Below are positions 25,116 to 32,418 of a DNA stretch of 38,386 bases, piece after piece. How positions within the stretch are numbered: the first letter of the stretch is position 1; each line of letters starts with the position of its first letter. Source of the DNA: UBA10427 sp003500135 (GTDB lineage: Bacteria; Bacteroidota; Bacteroidia; Cytophagales; Cyclobacteriaceae); NCBI GenBank assembly GCA_963966275.1, contig CAWZYQ010000017.1, positions 1 through 38,386 of the forward strand, in the 5' to 3' direction. The notes under the pieces were generated by a model, which saw only the letters and a program-made list of their open reading frames with translations, was not told where the DNA came from and did not search any database. The translations under genes were made by a program, and so were the position numbers.

Positions 25116-25848
25116 AAAACTCGGACTGATCGGTCATCCTCTTCATCATTCCTTTTCCAAACGTTATTTCAATAAAAAGTTTGAAAAAAACGGTATTATA
25201 GGCTATGAATATGATTTGTACGATATAGAGACGATTGATCATGTAAGAGATGTTTTCTCTATACCAAACCTGTTGGGCTTCAATGTTACAATACCCTATA
25301 AGCACGCCATACAACCCTACCTGGACGATCTGGACTTTAGCGCCAGAAAGGTGGGCGCCGTCAACGTGGTGAAATTGCTGCCCAATGGTAAAAAAGTAGG
25401 TTTTAATTCTGACTACTACGGTTTTAAAACCTCACTTCTGCATTGGATTGGAAATAAAAAAATCAACAATGCACTGGTTTTGGGCACTGGTGGCGCTTCT
25501 AAGGCCGTTTTAGTTGCGCTTGAAGACCTGAAGATCAATGCTTCAACTGTATCCAGGGACAAAAATAAAGGCGCTTATACTTACGTTGATTTGACCCAAA
25601 GAAAGGTGATTCCCGATCATCAGCTTATAATAAATACTACACCTCTTGGCACGCATCCTAAAGAAGGTGAAGCCCCGGATTTGCCTTATGAACAATTGGC
25701 AACAAAGCACTTTTTGTACGACTTGATTTATAACCCCGCCGAAACATCATTTATGAAAAAAGGCATTTCAGCAGGAGCTAAAGTTAAAAACGGTTATGAA
25801 ATGTTAGTATTGCAAGCGGAGAAATCCTGGGAAATCTGGAATACCTAA
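25108..25848 (+). CDS. aroE: Shikimate dehydrogenase
   Basis: NADPH-dependent reduction of 3-dehydroshikimate to shikimate in aromatic amino acid synthesis. From the chosen ATG at 25108 the protein is 246 residues (MVKKLGLIGHPL), a compact version. Substrate-binding Ser15/Ser17 are in 'HHSFSKRYF'; catalytic Lys65 is in 'GFNVTIPYKHAI'; Asp102 is in 'NSDYYGF' (usual NTDxxGF); the dinucleotide loop is 'VLGTGGASKAV' (~124-134); 'INTTPLG' and 'GYEMLVLQA' follow. An in-frame ATG 48 bases upstream (25060) lies inside the DUF368 gene and would add unrelated residues. The 8-base ATGGTTAA overlap with DUF368 suggests coupled translation. Its stop overlaps that of the convergent TerB-like gene. Confidence 0.93.
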   Translation: MVKKLGLIGHPLHHSFSKRYFNKKFEKNGIIGYEYDLYDIETIDHVRDVFSIPNLLGFNVTIPYKHAIQPYLDDLDFSARKVGAVNVVKLLPNGKKVGFNSDYYGFKTSLLHWIGNKKINNALVLGTGGASKAVLVALEDLKINASTVSRDKNKGAYTYVDLTQRKVIPDHQLIINTTPLGTHPKEGEAPDLPYEQLATKHFLYDLIYNPAETSFMKKGISAGAKVKNGYEMLVLQAEKSWEIWNT

Positions 25849-26207
25849 GCATTTTTCACCTCTTGTTTAAACTTATCTATCAGCCTACGTTCCTGTTCGC
25901 GCAGTCCATCCACTGAATTAGCTACTCCTTCGATTACATTTAAAAACTTAGCTTTAAGGTTACCGTCAAAATCCCTTCTGTTGGTTTTGATAGCAAACAT
26001 GGCAAAACGATAAGTTTGTTCGACATTTGGCGCCACACGTTCTTCCAACAATTTAAACCTGTTTTTAGCTGACCACGCATCTTCCTGCAATTGCTCGTCA
26101 ATAATTTTGTAAAAAGCCTCTTTTTCATCTTGCTGCAGCTCTCCATCAGCAAGTGCAATAGAGTAAGCCAACTCTGCCAGCGCTTGAATTAGAATTAAAT
26201 TAGCCAT
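25845..26207 (-). CDS. TerB-like small protein (120 aa)
   Basis: A 120-residue, all-helical acidic protein resembling the TerB/tellurite-resistance-B-like domain: 'ALAELAYSIALADGELQQDE' with the acidic 'ADGEL...DE' motif, then further helices ending 'REQERRLIDKFKQEVKNA'. In TerB the acidic residues bind metal ions; many stand-alone relatives have no known role and do not confer tellurite resistance. No signal peptide or membrane segment. The gene stands alone between the convergent aroE (stops share two bases in CTAA) and the divergent uvrB. Fold assignment moderate; function unknown. Confidence 0.65.
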   Translation of the reverse strand: MANLILIQALAELAYSIALADGELQQDEKEAFYKIIDEQLQEDAWSAKNRFKLLEERVAPNVEQTYRFAMFAIKTNRRDFDGNLKAKFLNVIEGVANSVDGLREQERRLIDKFKQEVKNA

Positions 26208-26333
26208 TTGGGGTTGTGGTTTAGACTAAAACATTTCACCCATATTTAATAAAAAATCGGCTTATACACAACTTATGCTCAAAAACTAAGTATTTAAAGG
26301 ACAGTTTGGATAATTATACATTAATATTGCCAT

Positions 26334-28358
26334 ATGAACTTTGAAATTACCAGTGAATACGAACCGACGGGTGATCAGCCACAGGCAATAGATGAGCTTT
26401 CTGAAGGGGTATTGAGTGGCGAGAAACATCAAACTTTGCTTGGAGTGACAGGATCGGGAAAAACTTTTACCATGGCCAATGTTATCAACCGGATAAAACG
26501 GCCTACTTTGGTCCTGAGCCATAATAAAACCCTGGCAGCACAGTTATACGGGGAACTCAAGCAGTTTTTCCCCAATAATGCGGTGGAATATTTCATCTCT
26601 TATTACGATTACTACCAACCTGAAGCTTTTATACCGGCTTCCAATACGTATATTGAGAAAGACCTTTCAATAAATGAAGAAATAGAAAAATTGAGGTTAA
26701 GCGCCACAAGTGCCTTGCTTTCGGGAAGAAGGGATGTAGTTGTGGTGGCTTCAGTGTCTTGTATTTATGGTATCGGGAACCCGGATGAGTTCGGTAAAAA
26801 TGTTATTAAAATACAGGAGGGCGATGTTATTCCCCGAAATCAGTTTTTACACAGCTTGGTTGATATTCTATATAACCGCACCGAAGCAGAGTTTAAGCGG
26901 GGTACCTTTCGCGTAAAAGGCGATACTGTTGACGTATTTGTGGCCTATGCAGATTTTGCCTACCGTTTTTATTTTTGGGGTGATGAAATAGAAACTATCC
27001 ACAGAATTGATCCCGATACAGGAAAAAAATTATCGGAAGAGAGAATTATTACCATATTCCCGGCCAATCTGTTCGTTACCGGCAAAGATGTGCTTCAACA
27101 AGCGATTTATGAAATACAAGACGACCTGGTCAGTCAGGTTGGATACTTTGAGCAGGAACGACGGTTTCTGGAAGCGAAACGAATTAAAGAAAGAACTGAA
27201 TTTGATTTGGAAATGATCCGTGAGCTGGGGTATTGTTCGGGTGTGGAAAACTATTCCAGGTATTTTGACCGGAGAAAACCCGGGGCAAGGCCCTTTTGCC
27301 TTTTGGATTATTTCCCCGATGACTATTTGCTTATAATTGATGAAAGCCACGTAACCATACCCCAGATACGAGCTATGTGGGGCGGTGACCGGTCCCGAAA
27401 AGTGAACCTGGTGGACTATGGCTTCCGTCTTCCATCGGCCCTTGATAACCGGCCGCTCACCTTTAATGAATTTGAGGCGCTATCCAATCAATTGATTTAT
27501 GTAAGTGCGACACCCGCTGAATATGAGTTGCGTAAATCGGAAGGTATAGTGGTTGAACAAATTATCCGGCCTACGGGACTACTCGATCCTGAAATTGAAG
27601 TGCGGCCAAGCGCCAACCAGGTGGACGACCTCATGGAAGAAATTGATGAACGCATTAAACTGGGAGATCGTATTTTGGTTACGACACTAACCAAAAGAAT
27701 GGCGGAAGAACTGACCAAATATCTTGATAAAGCCGGAATAAGGTGTAGGTATATCCATTCGGAAGTAAATGCACTGGATCGGGTTGAAATATTGAGGGAA
27801 CTGCGATTAGGTGGGTTTGATGTTTTAGTCGGAGTAAACCTGCTAAGAGAAGGGCTGGACCTGCCTGAGGTCTCACTCGTGGCAATATTAGATGCTGATA
27901 AAGAAGGGTTTTTAAGAAACCAGAGGTCATTGGTACAAACAATCGGCCGGGCGGCAAGAAATGAAAGAGGTAAGGTAGTAATGTATGCCGATACCATTAC
28001 CGAATCGATGCGTATGGCTATCGACGAAACAAACAGAAGACGAAGTATTCAGATCGAATACAATGAGGCACATGGCATCGTGCCAAAATCAGTGCGGAAA
28101 TCAACTGAATCGATTATGGGTCAAACCAAGGTAGCAGATAAGAGCCGAGGTGCGAAAAAGTATTATTCAGGCGATGAAGAAGTTTCAATAGCCGCTGATC
28201 CGGTGGTTCAATATGCCGGCGAGGGCCAATTGGATAAAATGATAGTGGAAACCAGAAAAGAAATGGAGAAAGCTGCCAAAGATCTCAACTTTATAGAAGC
28301 TGCAAGGCTTCGGGATGAGATGCAAGAACTGGAAAGACTGAAAAAGGAAAGGAAATAA
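26334..28358 (+). CDS. uvrB: Excinuclease ABC subunit B
   Basis: DNA damage verification helicase of nucleotide excision repair; receives DNA from UvrA and recruits UvrC. 674 residues of the normal length. N-terminal 'YEPTGDQPQAIDEL' (Q motif), Walker A 'GVTGSGKTFTM' (~37-47), the damage-probing beta-hairpin 'YYDYYQPEAFIP' (~90-101), DEAD-like 'IIDESHV' , motif V 'GVNLLREGLDLPEV', motif VI 'QTIGRAARN', and a C-terminal UVR domain 'DKMIVETRKEMEKAAKDLNF' that binds UvrC. A TTTG at about 26310 and a near -7 box TAATATTG just before the ATG may be a weak promoter. A strong terminator follows. Confidence 0.97.
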   Translation: MNFEITSEYEPTGDQPQAIDELSEGVLSGEKHQTLLGVTGSGKTFTMANVINRIKRPTLVLSHNKTLAAQLYGELKQFFPNNAVEYFISYYDYYQPEAFIPASNTYIEKDLSINEEIEKLRLSATSALLSGRRDVVVVASVSCIYGIGNPDEFGKNVIKIQEGDVIPRNQFLHSLVDILYNRTEAEFKRGTFRVKGDTVDVFVAYADFAYRFYFWGDEIETIHRIDPDTGKKLSEERIITIFPANLFVTGKDVLQQAIYEIQDDLVSQVGYFEQERRFLEAKRIKERTEFDLEMIRELGYCSGVENYSRYFDRRKPGARPFCLLDYFPDDYLLIIDESHVTIPQIRAMWGGDRSRKVNLVDYGFRLPSALDNRPLTFNEFEALSNQLIYVSATPAEYELRKSEGIVVEQIIRPTGLLDPEIEVRPSANQVDDLMEEIDERIKLGDRILVTTLTKRMAEELTKYLDKAGIRCRYIHSEVNALDRVEILRELRLGGFDVLVGVNLLREGLDLPEVSLVAILDADKEGFLRNQRSLVQTIGRAARNERGKVVMYADTITESMRMAIDETNRRRSIQIEYNEAHGIVPKSVRKSTESIMGQTKVADKSRGAKKYYSGDEEVSIAADPVVQYAGEGQLDKMIVETRKEMEKAAKDLNFIEAARLRDEMQELERLKKERK

Positions 28359-28381
28359 AAAAAGGGCCCCAGGCCCTTTTT
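28357..28381 (+). terminator. Terminator shared by uvrB and sodA
   Basis: AAAAAGGGCC - CCA - GGCCCTTTTT forms a 10-bp stem with a 3-base loop, with A-run before and T-run after. It lies between the convergent ends of uvrB and sodA and should act in both directions. Confidence 0.85.
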
Positions 28382-28400
28382 AAATATGTAAAATAGCTGA

Positions 28401-29009
28401 CTAAATAGCGTCGCTATATCTCTTGGCCACTTCGTCCCAGTTGATCACATTAAAGAATGCCTCAATATATTCGGGACGTCTATTTTGGTATTTCAGGTAA
28501 TAAGCGTGCTCCCATACATCCAATCCGAGTATTGGGGTACCACTACATTCGGCAACATCCATCACTGGGTTGTCCTGGTTTGGTGTAGAGCATACTTCTA
28601 GTTCTTTGCTATCGTTTACCACGAGCCAGGCCCATCCAGAACCAAACCGTGTTGCGGCTGCATTGGCAAACTCTTCTTTGAATTTGTCAAATGATCCGAA
28701 CTTTTGATTAATTGCCTCTCCAAGGGCGCCGCTAGGAGTACCTCCTCCATTCGGTGACATAATTGTCCAGAATAAAGAGTGGTTAAAATGCCCTCCTCCG
28801 TTGTTACGGACACCAGTGGAGAACTTGCTTACGTTTTTCATAAGCCCTTCAAGTGATTTACCTTCGGCATCGGTGCCTTCAACGGCTGCGTTTAACTTGG
28901 TTACGTAACCGTTGTGGTGTTTTGTGTAGTGGATATTCATCGTCTGCGCATCAATGTTGGGTTCCAGCGCATCTTCCGCGTACGGTAACGATGGTAATTC
29001 AAAAGCCAT
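28401..29009 (-). CDS. sodA: Superoxide dismutase, Mn type by key residues
   Basis: Cytoplasmic dismutation of superoxide to oxygen and hydrogen peroxide. 202 residues with all four metal ligands: His27 ('NIHYTKHH'), His77 ('HFNHSLFW'), Asp164 and His168 ('LDVWEHAYYLKY'). The residues that separate Mn from Fe forms point to manganese: Gly73 in 'NNGGGHFNH' (Fe enzymes have Gln there) and Gln145 in 'CSTPNQDNPVM' (Fe enzymes have Ala). Bacteroidota enzymes can be cambialistic, so iron use is not excluded. A full promoter precedes it, and it shares a terminator with uvrB. The N-terminus has no signal peptide. Confidence 0.93.
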   Translation of the reverse strand: MAFELPSLPYAEDALEPNIDAQTMNIHYTKHHNGYVTKLNAAVEGTDAEGKSLEGLMKNVSKFSTGVRNNGGGHFNHSLFWTIMSPNGGGTPSGALGEAINQKFGSFDKFKEEFANAAATRFGSGWAWLVVNDSKELEVCSTPNQDNPVMDVAECSGTPILGLDVWEHAYYLKYQNRRPEYIEAFFNVINWDEVAKRYSDAI

Positions 29010-29046
29010 ATTTTACGTTGTTTAATTGTTTAACAAATGGTTTATT

Positions 29047-29078
29047 CAAAGGTAGTAAAGCTTAAACAAGCATTACAA
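29047..29078 (-). promoter_or_regulatory. Promoter of sodA
   Basis: Minus strand: TTG (29076-29078), a 21-base spacer, and TACCTTTG (29047-29054), matching the Bacteroidota consensus. The leader is about 30 bases to the ATG at 29009. No obvious operator repeat is seen. Confidence 0.65.
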
Positions 29079-29157
29079 CTAGTTTAACTGGAAAATGTGA
29101 CCTGGTGTTTACCTATGGGCATAATTCTTCTTATAACGCCGCCTAATTCTCTGATTA

Positions 29158-29610
29158 TCAGGTATCCCTTAAGTTCTTAAAAAACTGCTGAAGTAAGTTT
29201 TTACTTTCCACTGCGAACAAACCCTTTCTAACCTTACATTTAGGATGAAGAATTTCTGTTCTGTGCCTGGTGAACCCGCGCTTTTCATCACTGGCGCCAT
29301 AAACCATTTCTCCTAACATTGACCAGTAAGTGGCGCCTGCACACATGGTACATGGCTCTAACGTGACATATAGGCTGCAATCTTCAAGATACTTGGCCCC
29401 GATGTGTTCACATGCTGCTGTAATGGCTAATATTTCGGCATGAGCGGTTGGATCATTGAGTAGCTCTACCTGATTATGAGCCTTGGAAATAATGCGATTA
29501 TTACACACTACTACAGCTCCAACAGGTATTTCACCGTTATCAAATGCTATTTGAGCCTGTTTCAAGGCTTCTTTCATGAAATACTCGGGCGTGTAAACCT
29601 CGATGCGCAT
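29158..29610 (-). CDS. tadA: tRNA-specific adenosine deaminase
   Basis: Zinc deaminase converting A34 to inosine in the wobble position of tRNA-Arg(ACG). 150 residues with the cytidine-deaminase-fold zinc site: His57 and the proton shuttle Glu59 in 'PTAHAEILA', Cys87 and Cys90 in 'TLEPCTMCAGA'. 'NGEIPVGAVVV' and 'VYGASDEKRGF' are typical of TadA rather than guanine deaminase. It starts 2 bases after the stop of the secreted unknown and so belongs to the rocD transcript. A related nucleoside deaminase activity cannot be fully excluded. Confidence 0.88.
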   Translation of the reverse strand: MRIEVYTPEYFMKEALKQAQIAFDNGEIPVGAVVVCNNRIISKAHNQVELLNDPTAHAEILAITAACEHIGAKYLEDCSLYVTLEPCTMCAGATYWSMLGEMVYGASDEKRGFTRHRTEILHPKCKVRKGLFAVESKNLLQQFFKNLRDT

Positions 29611-29612
29611 AA

Positions 29613-30167
29613 CTATTTCACCATAGTTTTTTGCATTATTTCATGGGCAATGGGCTCCCACTTTTCCCGAATAGGTAGAGGACATGTAAAATTGAATAAA
29701 TATGTCTGGTAATCTTTTATAGTGTATTGTATGTAAACATATTTCTTTAAGTCGGGCTTACCCATCAAATTGTCTTCTTCACTTTTTACCAAAGAGGTGA
29801 ATTCGAATACAGCAAACTGATTTCCTTCAATTTCCAGTATTTCCTCACGAATAAAATTTACATCGTCAAAAAGACTTAAAATATTGCTCCTGTAAAAACT
29901 TCGCATCATTTCAATATCATCGGGCCGCCACCTTGAAAATGATTTATTCACCGTAAAGTCAGCCAGCCTGTCCTCACTGGTGAAAAAAGCCATACCGTCA
30001 CGATTGGTCAAGAACTTTGCGGCTTTGTCATCTTCACTCATAGCCACAAAGCTTTTGGGTATATAAACAAATACATTGTCACCAACTTTGGTCTTCACCA
30101 TTTTTTCGCCCTGAAAGGAGAAAAATGGAAGAAACAACAAAGCCCATAAAATAAATCTTAAATACAT
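29613..30167 (-). CDS. Secreted protein of unknown function (184 aa)
   Basis: Not recognised. The N-terminus is a signal peptide ('MYLRFILWALLFLPFFSFQG'), and the mature part is a mixed alpha/beta domain of about 160 residues: 'DNVFVYIPKSFVAMSEDDKA', 'FSRWRPDDIEMMRSFYRSNI', and C-terminal 'KKYVYIQYTIKDYQTYLFNF' then 'TCPLPIREKWEPIAHEIMQK'. The alternation resembles the PsbP/Mog1-like lipid-associated fold that many small periplasmic proteins share ('...YLFNFTCP...W..ia.eim.s'), but that is a guess. The ATG is the base after the rocD stop, and its stop is 2 bases from tadA, so it is in the middle of a three-gene transcript. Confidence 0.75.
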   Translation of the reverse strand: MYLRFILWALLFLPFFSFQGEKMVKTKVGDNVFVYIPKSFVAMSEDDKAAKFLTNRDGMAFFTSEDRLADFTVNKSFSRWRPDDIEMMRSFYRSNILSLFDDVNFIREEILEIEGNQFAVFEFTSLVKSEEDNLMGKPDLKKYVYIQYTIKDYQTYLFNFTCPLPIREKWEPIAHEIMQKTMVK

Positions 30168-31442
30168 TTATTTTTTGTAATTCAGGATGGTTCTCTCAAT
30201 AATATCGCAACATTCGTGTAATTGTTCCTCTGTCATAACTAACGGAGGGGCAAACCTAATAATGTTACCATGAGTTGGTTTTGCCAAAAGCCCATTTTTA
30301 CTCAGGGCTACACATATGTTCCAGGCCGTTTCGCTGTCTGGATGGTCATTCACCACAATTGCATTTAGAAGACCTTTACCTCTTACCAACTTAACAAGAT
30401 CTGTTTTCTCAATCAACCGGTTCATCCTATCTCTGAAAATGTTGCCTAATTTGCGTGCGTTCTTAGCCAGTTTTTCATCTCTTACTACCTCCAGTGCCGT
30501 CATGGCAACTTTACTACCCAAAGGGTTACCTCCAAATGTCGAACCGTGCGTACCCGGTGTAATCACATTCATGATCTCATCATCTGCCAGCGCTGCCGAT
30601 ACGGGATAAACCCCGCCCGAAAGCGCTTTACCCAGGATAAGAATGTCCGGTTTAAGATAAGTGGATTGTCGCTCGCAATGACCTTCGCAAGTACAATTAC
30701 CGCAGACTGCCAGTAGACTGCCTGTTCGGGCTATTCCAGTTTGTATTTCATCGGCCAGAAACAAGACATTGTTTTTTCTACACAAATCGGCTGCTTTACT
30801 CAAATAATCCTCCGCAGGTGTGTATACGCCGGCTTCACCTTGGATAGGCTCAACTAAAAATCCGGCCACCTCGCTATCTTCCATTGCTTTTTCAAGCGCA
30901 TCAATGTCATCATAGGGTATCTTGATAAATCCCGGTGTATATGGACCGAAATTTTTACGGGCTCCTTCATCATTTGAAAAAGAGATGATGGTTGTGGTCC
31001 GTCCGTGGAAGTTATTCTCACAAACGATTATTTTAGCTTTCGCTTCAGGTATGCCCTTTTTCTCATAGGCCCATTTGCGACAAATTTTTATGGCAGTTTC
31101 CACTGCTTCCGCACCCGTATTCATGGGCAATACCTTATCGAAACCAAAATATTCAGTGATATATTTTTCGTATGCCCCGAGCACACTATTATAAAAAGCC
31201 CTCGATGTAAGTGTAATGTTCTCGGCCTGTTCCTGCAGGGTTTTAACAATGCGAGGATGACAATGACCTTGATTTACCGCACTGTAAGCCGACAGAAAAT
31301 CAAAGTACTTTTTACCTTCCACGTCCCATACGAAAACACCATCTCCTTTTGCCAGGACCACTGGCAATGGATGGTAATTATGGGCGCCATGCCGATCTTC
31401 CAATTCCATTGCATTGCGGCTATTGCTAACTGTTTCAATCAT
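30168..31442 (-). CDS. rocD: Ornithine aminotransferase
   Basis: PLP enzyme transferring the delta-amino group of ornithine to 2-oxoglutarate, giving glutamate semialdehyde, the substrate of PruA. 424 residues of class III aminotransferase: 'NTGAEAVETAIK' (108-119), 'NNFHGRTTTIISFS' (143-156), cofactor Asp231 in 'LADEIQTGIART', Schiff-base Lys272 in 'ILGKALSGGVYP', 'HGSTFGGNPLG'. Between the PLP Asp and Lys, at residues 247-256, is a Cys-rich insertion 'CGNCTCEGHC' (C247, C250, C252, C256 plus H255) that classical OAT lacks; it looks like a small metal site. The start of the next gene follows immediately. A -7 box lies 42 bases upstream. Confidence 0.93.
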   Translation of the reverse strand: MIETVSNSRNAMELEDRHGAHNYHPLPVVLAKGDGVFVWDVEGKKYFDFLSAYSAVNQGHCHPRIVKTLQEQAENITLTSRAFYNSVLGAYEKYITEYFGFDKVLPMNTGAEAVETAIKICRKWAYEKKGIPEAKAKIIVCENNFHGRTTTIISFSNDEGARKNFGPYTPGFIKIPYDDIDALEKAMEDSEVAGFLVEPIQGEAGVYTPAEDYLSKAADLCRKNNVLFLADEIQTGIARTGSLLAVCGNCTCEGHCERQSTYLKPDILILGKALSGGVYPVSAALADDEIMNVITPGTHGSTFGGNPLGSKVAMTALEVVRDEKLAKNARKLGNIFRDRMNRLIEKTDLVKLVRGKGLLNAIVVNDHPDSETAWNICVALSKNGLLAKPTHGNIIRFAPPLVMTEEQLHECCDIIERTILNYKK

Positions 31443-31483
31443 ATTAAACCCAATTTTTACTACATAACTAATATCACCGAGCC

Positions 31484-31491
31484 CAAAGGTA
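31484..31491 (-). promoter_or_regulatory. -7 promoter box for the rocD-unknown-tadA transcript
   Basis: Minus-strand TACCTTTG matches TAnnTTTG, 42 bases before the rocD ATG. A TTTG at 31504-31507 is too close to be the usual -33 box. The region is divergent from the rpmB promoter. Confidence 0.5.
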
Positions 31492-31627
31492 TTAAATAGG
31501 CTCCAAATTATGTGCTTACACTTTCAAATTATTCACCCTAAAAATCGGTATTTTGTAATCAATACATGGTTGACAGGTATATTTTCATCATTTCTTACTA
31601 TTTGTTTACGAAATTAATCAACAAGCT

Positions 31628-31658
31628 TTTGAAATTCTGATAAATTTTACGACATTTG
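31628..31658 (+). promoter_or_regulatory. Promoter of the rpmB-rpmG-DUF4295 operon
   Basis: TTTG (31628-31631), exact 19-base spacer, then GACATTTG (31651-31658), one mismatch from TAnnTTTG. Transcription would start near 31665, with a leader of about 28 bases. Confidence 0.6.
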
Positions 31659-31692
31659 CAGACCATTTGAAAATCAGAAACATAAGGGTACG

Positions 31693-31932
31693 ATGTCAAG
31701 AGTTTGTCAAATTACAGGAAAAAGACCACGAGTTGGAAACAATGTTTCCCATGCAAACAATAAAAACAAAAGGAAGTTTTACCCTAATCTTCACAAGAAG
31801 AGATTCTATATCCCTGAAGAAGATAAGTGGGTTACGCTAAAGGTGTCAACCACTGCGCTTAGAGCGATAAATAAAAACGGTATCTCTACCGTTCTTAAAA
31901 AGGCGAGGAAGCAAGGCAATATTATTTTATGA
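31693..31932 (+). CDS. rpmB: 50S ribosomal protein L28
   Basis: 79-residue basic ribosomal protein starting 'MSRVCQITGKRPRVGNNVSH', with 'NNKNKRKFYPNLHKKRFYIP' in the middle and 'LRAINKNGISTVLKKARKQG' near the end, all standard L28. The 'VCQITGKRP' N-terminus carries one cysteine, so this is the zinc-free form. It heads the conserved Bacteroidota set rpmB-rpmG-DUF4295-ftsY. Confidence 0.97.
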   Translation: MSRVCQITGKRPRVGNNVSHANNKNKRKFYPNLHKKRFYIPEEDKWVTLKVSTTALRAINKNGISTVLKKARKQGNIIL

Positions 31933-31951
31933 GCTGAAAACATTTTAAAAA

Positions 31952-32134
31952 ATGGCTAAGAAAGGCAACAGGGTACAGGTTATTTTAGAGTGCACCGAGC
32001 ACAAAAACTCAGGTCAGCCGGGAACGTCAAGATATATTACTACAAAAAATAGAAAAAACACTCCTGAGCGACTGGAATTAAAAAAGTATAACCCTATCTT
32101 AAAGAAATATACTGTTCACAAAGAAATTAAATAA
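31952..32134 (+). CDS. rpmG: 50S ribosomal protein L33
   Basis: 60-residue ribosomal protein: 'MAKKGNRVQVILECTEHKNS', then 'GTSRYITTKNRKNTPERLEL' and 'KKYNPILKKYTVHKEIK'. Only one of the Cys positions of zinc-binding L33 is present ('LECTEH'), so it is the zinc-free type. It starts 19 bases after rpmB and is followed by the DUF4295 gene after 2 bases. Confidence 0.96.
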   Translation: MAKKGNRVQVILECTEHKNSGQPGTSRYITTKNRKNTPERLELKKYNPILKKYTVHKEIK

Positions 32135-32136
32135 TC

Positions 32137-32292
32137 ATGGCAAAGAAGGTAGTTGCAACTCTTAAAACAGGAAAAGGTAAAAACTACGCTAAAGTAGTCA
32201 AAGCCGTGAAGTCACCCAAAACGGGAGCATACACTTTCAAAGAAGAAATGGTGCCGGTAGATTTGGTTAAAGAAGTGCTGGCTAAAAAATAA
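32137..32292 (+). CDS. DUF4295 small basic protein (51 aa)
   Basis: A 51-residue protein translated from ATG at 32137 to TAA at 32292: begins 'MAKKVVATLKTGKGKNYA', continues 'KVVKAVKSPKTGAYTFKEE' and ends 'VPVDLVKEVLAKK'. This sequence and position, just after L33, are typical of the DUF4295 family of Bacteroidota, a small lysine-rich protein whose constant place in a ribosomal protein operon suggests a ribosomal role (inference). A terminator follows at 32316. Confidence 0.92.
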   Translation: MAKKVVATLKTGKGKNYAKVVKAVKSPKTGAYTFKEEMVPVDLVKEVLAKK

Positions 32293-32315
32293 TTCAGCGT
32301 TATTGAAACGTTACG

Positions 32316-32352
32316 AAAAAGTCCCTCTTCGCAAAAAGTGGGGCTTTTTTTA
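32316..32352 (+). terminator. Terminator of the rpmB-rpmG-DUF4295 operon
   Basis: AAAAAGTCCC (32316-32325) pairs with GGGGCTTTTT (32340-32349) with one G-U pair around a 14-base loop, followed by further Ts. Good intrinsic terminator; it separates the ribosomal genes from ftsY. Confidence 0.75.
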
Positions 32353-32418
32353 TATTCGAAGTTCTGTATAGCCCGTGGGATAAATCTACCGGGTATTCAA
32401 AATTAAAGTTTATTTGCC

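Noticed and set aside
25845..26207. Tellurite resistance operon
   Set aside because: Only a lone TerB-like domain protein; no terC, terD, terE or terZ nearby.
27497..27997. 166-codon minus-strand frame
   Set aside because: Antisense to the conserved helicase motifs of uvrB; Ser-rich translation without family features.
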